Shown here in pieces: positions 60,454 through 64,000 of a stretch of DNA of 64,000 nt (its first letter is position 1; the number at the start of each line of letters is the position of its first letter). The stretch is from Cloeon dipterum (Eukaryota > Arthropoda > Insecta > Ephemeroptera > Baetidae). The position numbers were made by a program, and so were the translations under genes. The DNA lies in the NCBI RefSeq assembly GCF_949628265.1, contig NC_088790.1, positions 17,178,545-17,242,544 of the forward strand, given 5' to 3'. The notes under the pieces were generated by a model, which saw nothing but the letters and a program-made list of their open reading frames with translations, did not search any database and was not told the origin of the DNA.

Positions 60454-61800
60454 AATTTGCAGTGACAATTGCGCGTTAGTTGATTTTATCAGCGCTCTGT
60501 GCGTAAAAGAGAGAGTACTTGAATCATTATTACGACAATATAGAGTAGAATCGCCTTCTTCTAAGTGTATGTGTTCACTTCTGTAGAAATGACAAATTTT
60601 ATTTTCGCTTCAGTTTTTGCATAATTGTAAAATGATTGTGACTAACTTGTTTGAAATCTGAAAGTTGTAAGTGGGAATATTTTCTGTTATGTTCTAGCTG
60701 GATCTATTAAATTGAAATCGCGGAATAATTACAAAGTTTTTTTATTAAGAAACAAAATATGGCACATTTTTGTTAAAGAAAATGATTTTTTCATCATCCT
60801 GGGATTTCCAAGAGATGAATATTTTGTTTAGTCTGTGGGAAAGCCAAAAAAACGTGACAACAGATTAACTAGAGTGTGTCTTGTACGGCTTTTGTCACTG
60901 CCAGAATTTTGAAATTCATGCCGTCCTGCTTCACCCTCGGCAACCCTTGAAATTTAGCATTTTGATGCGTTTTTCATGCTGGCTCAGCGTGTAAGCATCT
61001 TTCAATGTCTGCCGCTCTCGCCCCCGGGAATCATTTTTTATCTCGCTGCAAGCAGAAGCCACTTTGGCGCAACCTGTGTATGTGTGTGCTGAAAAGGAAA
61101 GAACCCACACACACATTGTCTGGAAAAGAGCTCAGGTGTTTATTTTCCCAAAGACTGGCATTAATCAGACGCAGACACAGTGGCCATTCAACAGCTGTGC
61201 TTTGTTATATCAAGCTATACATTCAACATTTTGCTGTGTGTGCAGATAACCGAGTTCTGCGAAGCTCATCTGGCCGCTGGAAATGAAATTATTATTTAGA
61301 CATCCAACGTGACTATAAATAAAATTTCATTTCAAGTGGAAGCATTCTAATTTGCAGACGAGAAAAATTACGTGCGAGGTCGTTTTTCATGCGCTTTGTC
61401 ATCCTGGCAAAATTATAACGATATCCAGAGACGAAATTTCCCCCAAGGGACTGTTCTATACATACAAAGGCTCGGCGCACTTCGCTCGAGTTTTATGGTA
61501 CCCGCAGCAGTGAGCTCGCAAATTTATTGTGATTTGGAGCAAACAGATTTCATTTAGATTTATATGTGCACTTAAAACAGACACTTTCCAACTTAATTGA
61601 CGCGTGGAATTTGCGAGTAAAATCTAGATATCAAACCCAAATCTTTAGAGAAAAGCAGAGCCGGCTCAAACAAAAAGAACATACATCCGGGAACTTGGGA
61701 TAATTATTTAGAATTTTCCCTTCTTCATATTTTATCAATTTTAATTTCTGCTGCTTAATTTGACTTATTTCAAAAATAATTTAAACCGCTGTTCAGCACA
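60454..61800. other. NELF-A 3' flank, no supported gene
   Basis: The NELF-A 3' UTR should lie here; ATTAAA at about 60,704 and AATAAA at about 61,317 are possible polyadenylation signals. A GC-richer island near 60,980-61,280 contains short CA repeats but no coding evidence. Confidence 0.45.
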
Positions 61801-61804
61801 TTCC

Positions 61805-62150
61805 GTGGGCTCATTTTAGTCACGATAACACCGCCGAGCGAATAACCTGGGGCCGGAGCTGAGTGGCTGCAGATCAGAGGAGCTCAGGTTCAATGCGACT
61901 ATCTCCTCGGACTGAAGTTTGAAATGCCAGAAATTTCCCTAAAGCCGCTGGAAAGGTGTGAACACGAGCAAGTAGCGAAGCGGCACCGGTGCACCTCCGA
62001 GCCCGTGTGGAGCTATTTGGGTATTTTGATGAGTCACCTTTTGCCATTCGGCAGCCACGGCAATAATCCCAGAAATGGTCAAATATCTTCCATTGCTTTG
62101 ACACTTCTGAGAATGCTTTAACAATGCGAGCCAATGGGCTGGTAAAGTTT
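61805..62150 (+). repeat. Dispersed repeat, copy B
   Basis: Aligned by eye to copy A (16.1 kb) over about 340 bp and to copy C at the window end. It carries GTGGCTGCAGA, GGTTCAATGC (61,887-61,896, similar to a pol III B-box), CACCTTTTGCCATTCGGCAGCCA and the end block TTTAACAATGCGAGCCAATGGGCTGGT-like sequence. Open frames crossing it are not conserved between copies. Confidence 0.7.
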
Positions 62151-63832
62151 GTATTAATTCATTAATTAATTTCAGTTTTTGGTTTTAAAAAATGTTGGGC
62201 GCATATCTGCTTCATTGTGTATATATCATGCAATGCTCTAAATTCTGTAACTTGATGACACGAATAAATAACAGTAATATAAACAGGATCTCTTTTTGAT
62301 TTTTCCGTCTAAAGAGAATATATATTATGTTTAGCGGTTTCAGCAAAGGCATATCAGAATTTAAGTGGGTGGTGCTGGGGGAAAATCCATTAAAAAGAGC
62401 AGGGAGAGAAGCAATTTGCAGAAGCAGCCGCTGCGAAAATGCGAAATTAGCACCTGCGCTTGCTGATGATGATAATAATGGTCTCCGGGGCGCGGGAGAG
62501 CGCTTTTGCCACCAAATTAATTTGGACGCTAGGCCAATTTCCGCGTGAAATTCAAGTGAACATCACTCGGAGCGGAACTTGATTACAACACCACTCTCCA
62601 TCCACGTGCATTTCATAGGTCATACAATTGATGTACACCTAAAGCAGGATGGGACAAAAAGATATATTGAAATAATGCGAGAAGAAGTTACATACATTTG
62701 GACCCTGATTATTTTCATATTTTAATAAAATTAGGATTATGTCTCAAGGATGTTGAGAGAATCCAATTTAAGAGGATCTGATTTTTTTAAATCCCATTTA
62801 ATAATTGTCACATCCCTGTGTGTACTTTTCTATCATGCAGCCAGACAGCAGGGTGCTCCGGTGCAAAATAACATTTAACGCAGCAGTATTTTCGCCCACG
62901 CGAGCATCCCGCCGATCACTCACGGTTGGGCAGACGTGGAGCCTCTAGCCATCCATCCTCTCTGCTCTCGCAGCCTCTAATTGTAATCCGCTGTATGCGG
63001 GTAATGACGTTATTATCGTCATTGAAGTGTACTGCATGCGCATCATAATGGGGAGTGGGCTTGTTAATCTTCAGTGCGATTTGTGTCGGCGAGTTCACGC
63101 ATTTCATCGAAATCCCTCTTATGAATGTTTGCAGGAATTAAAAACAGTTGTTGTTAGCTCCATATTATTCGCAAAACATAAAATCAACTGTAGTAAAAGG
63201 GAGTTGATGGGGATTACAAAGTTCAAATTATTAAATGGAGGAATGAACTAATTCTTTAGTAGAACAAATTTAACAATTGATTTTGATAGTTAAAATTGAT
63301 AGCCAGAATTCGAATTATACAATTTGTTTTTTTTAATAAATATAAAAAATATATTGCCGCTTATTTCCAAAGCTAGTAAGCATGTTTTAGAGCAAATTTC
63401 CCCTCTGCCTTCCATTCCATGGTGCTTTAATAATATACTTTACCTTCTTCCTGTATGAAAAAACATAAATTAGATCATTATTTTAATTCATTTAATTGTT
63501 ATAACTCGTTAAAAGAGTTTTAGGTTCAAAGTAATCTTTATTATGGTTCTACAGGGCTATTTTGCACCGCACATTGCCATATCCAAACAAAATAAATTAA
63601 GTTTGAACATTAACTAGCACAAAATGCATCAATAATGAAATAAGAACAACTGAGGCCAAACGAGGTAAAAATATGTATAAATAGTAATGAAAAGTGAGTC
63701 TGATTTCAGTTTTTTAATTTTTGTTGCTATGTAAAAAATCGGGAAATATCTTTTGCTGAACAATTTTGTTAGCTAAAATATATGTTAGATAAAAAACGTA
63801 AAATGAAAGAAATCACATCTTTTTAGGAAGGA
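62151..63832. other. Noncoding stretch between repeat copies
   Basis: No supported exon. GC-richer islands lie at about 62,330-62,620 and 62,820-63,110. The remainder is strongly AT-rich. Confidence 0.4.
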
Positions 63833-64000
63833 ACCAGCCCGTTGGCTCGCATTGTTAAGGCACTCTCAGGAGTGTCAAAGCAATGTGAGGTATTTGAGCA
63901 GTTCGGAGATCTAATACTGGCTACCCAATGTCAGAGATGGCAAAAAGTGGTTAGTTTAGTGACTCGAATTGCTCAAATTGCTCGACGGGCTGGGAGGCGC
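63833..64000 (-). repeat. Dispersed repeat, copy C (cut by window end)
   Basis: Inverted relative to copies A and B. Its reverse complement contains CACTTTTTGCCATCTCTGACATT, GGGTAGCCAGTATTAGAT and the end block AACAATGCGAGCCAACGGGCTGGT-like sequence. Only the 3' half is within the window. Confidence 0.7.

Noticed and set aside
1-64000. CRISPR arrays, rRNA and tRNA genes
   Set aside because: No regularly spaced direct repeats, no rRNA-like block and no cloverleaf with properly spaced A and B boxes were seen on either strand.

Overview
The window looks like nuclear DNA of an arthropod, most likely an insect. It is AT-rich, has GT-AG introns that are often only 50-60 bp, and carries a TTK/lola-type BTB-zinc-finger gene with alternative terminal finger exons, an arrangement typical of insects. 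There is no bacterial, viral or organellar gene content. Exon boundaries below were read by eye from splice sites and reading phase; every multi-exon model except DOCK (5' end missing) sums to a whole number of codons.

Layout: 1-14,680 is a gene-poor, AT-rich stretch with small GC-rich islands. It contains a striking near-perfect foldback element (11,422-12,924) flanked by AGAT on both sides. At 14,742 there is a small unrecognised coding exon behind a TATA/Inr-like promoter. XXYLT1 (16,700-18,195, minus) encodes an O-glycan xylosyltransferase. DNAAF4/DYX1C1 (19,482-21,166, minus) encodes a dynein arm assembly factor; it has a perfect RFX X-box just upstream and a GC-AG intron. From 23,392 to 35,795 (minus) lies a lola-like gene: two BTB-bearing common exons, then four alternative terminal exons, each encoding a C2HC plus C2H2 finger pair and all in the same splice phase. 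A GC-rich stretch (about 37.6-38.6 kb) separates it from a DOCK6/7/8-class Rho-family GEF (39,480-47,700, plus; about 30 coding exons, including a 15-nt microexon). The mitochondrial helicase Twinkle (48,101-51,326, minus) converges on DOCK. Ceramide kinase (52,864-55,184, minus) is head-to-head with NELF-A (55,931-60,453, plus), whose intron 6 holds a retroposon-like insert. The last 3.5 kb is gene-free and contains two copies of a dispersed repeat that is also found at 16.1 kb.

The genes do not form one pathway; this is an ordinary eukaryotic neighbourhood of housekeeping and regulatory genes. The most unusual items are the foldback element (possible hairpin-RNA source or young foldback transposon), the four-way phase-matched zinc-finger cassette, and the X-box/GC-AG intron in DNAAF4.
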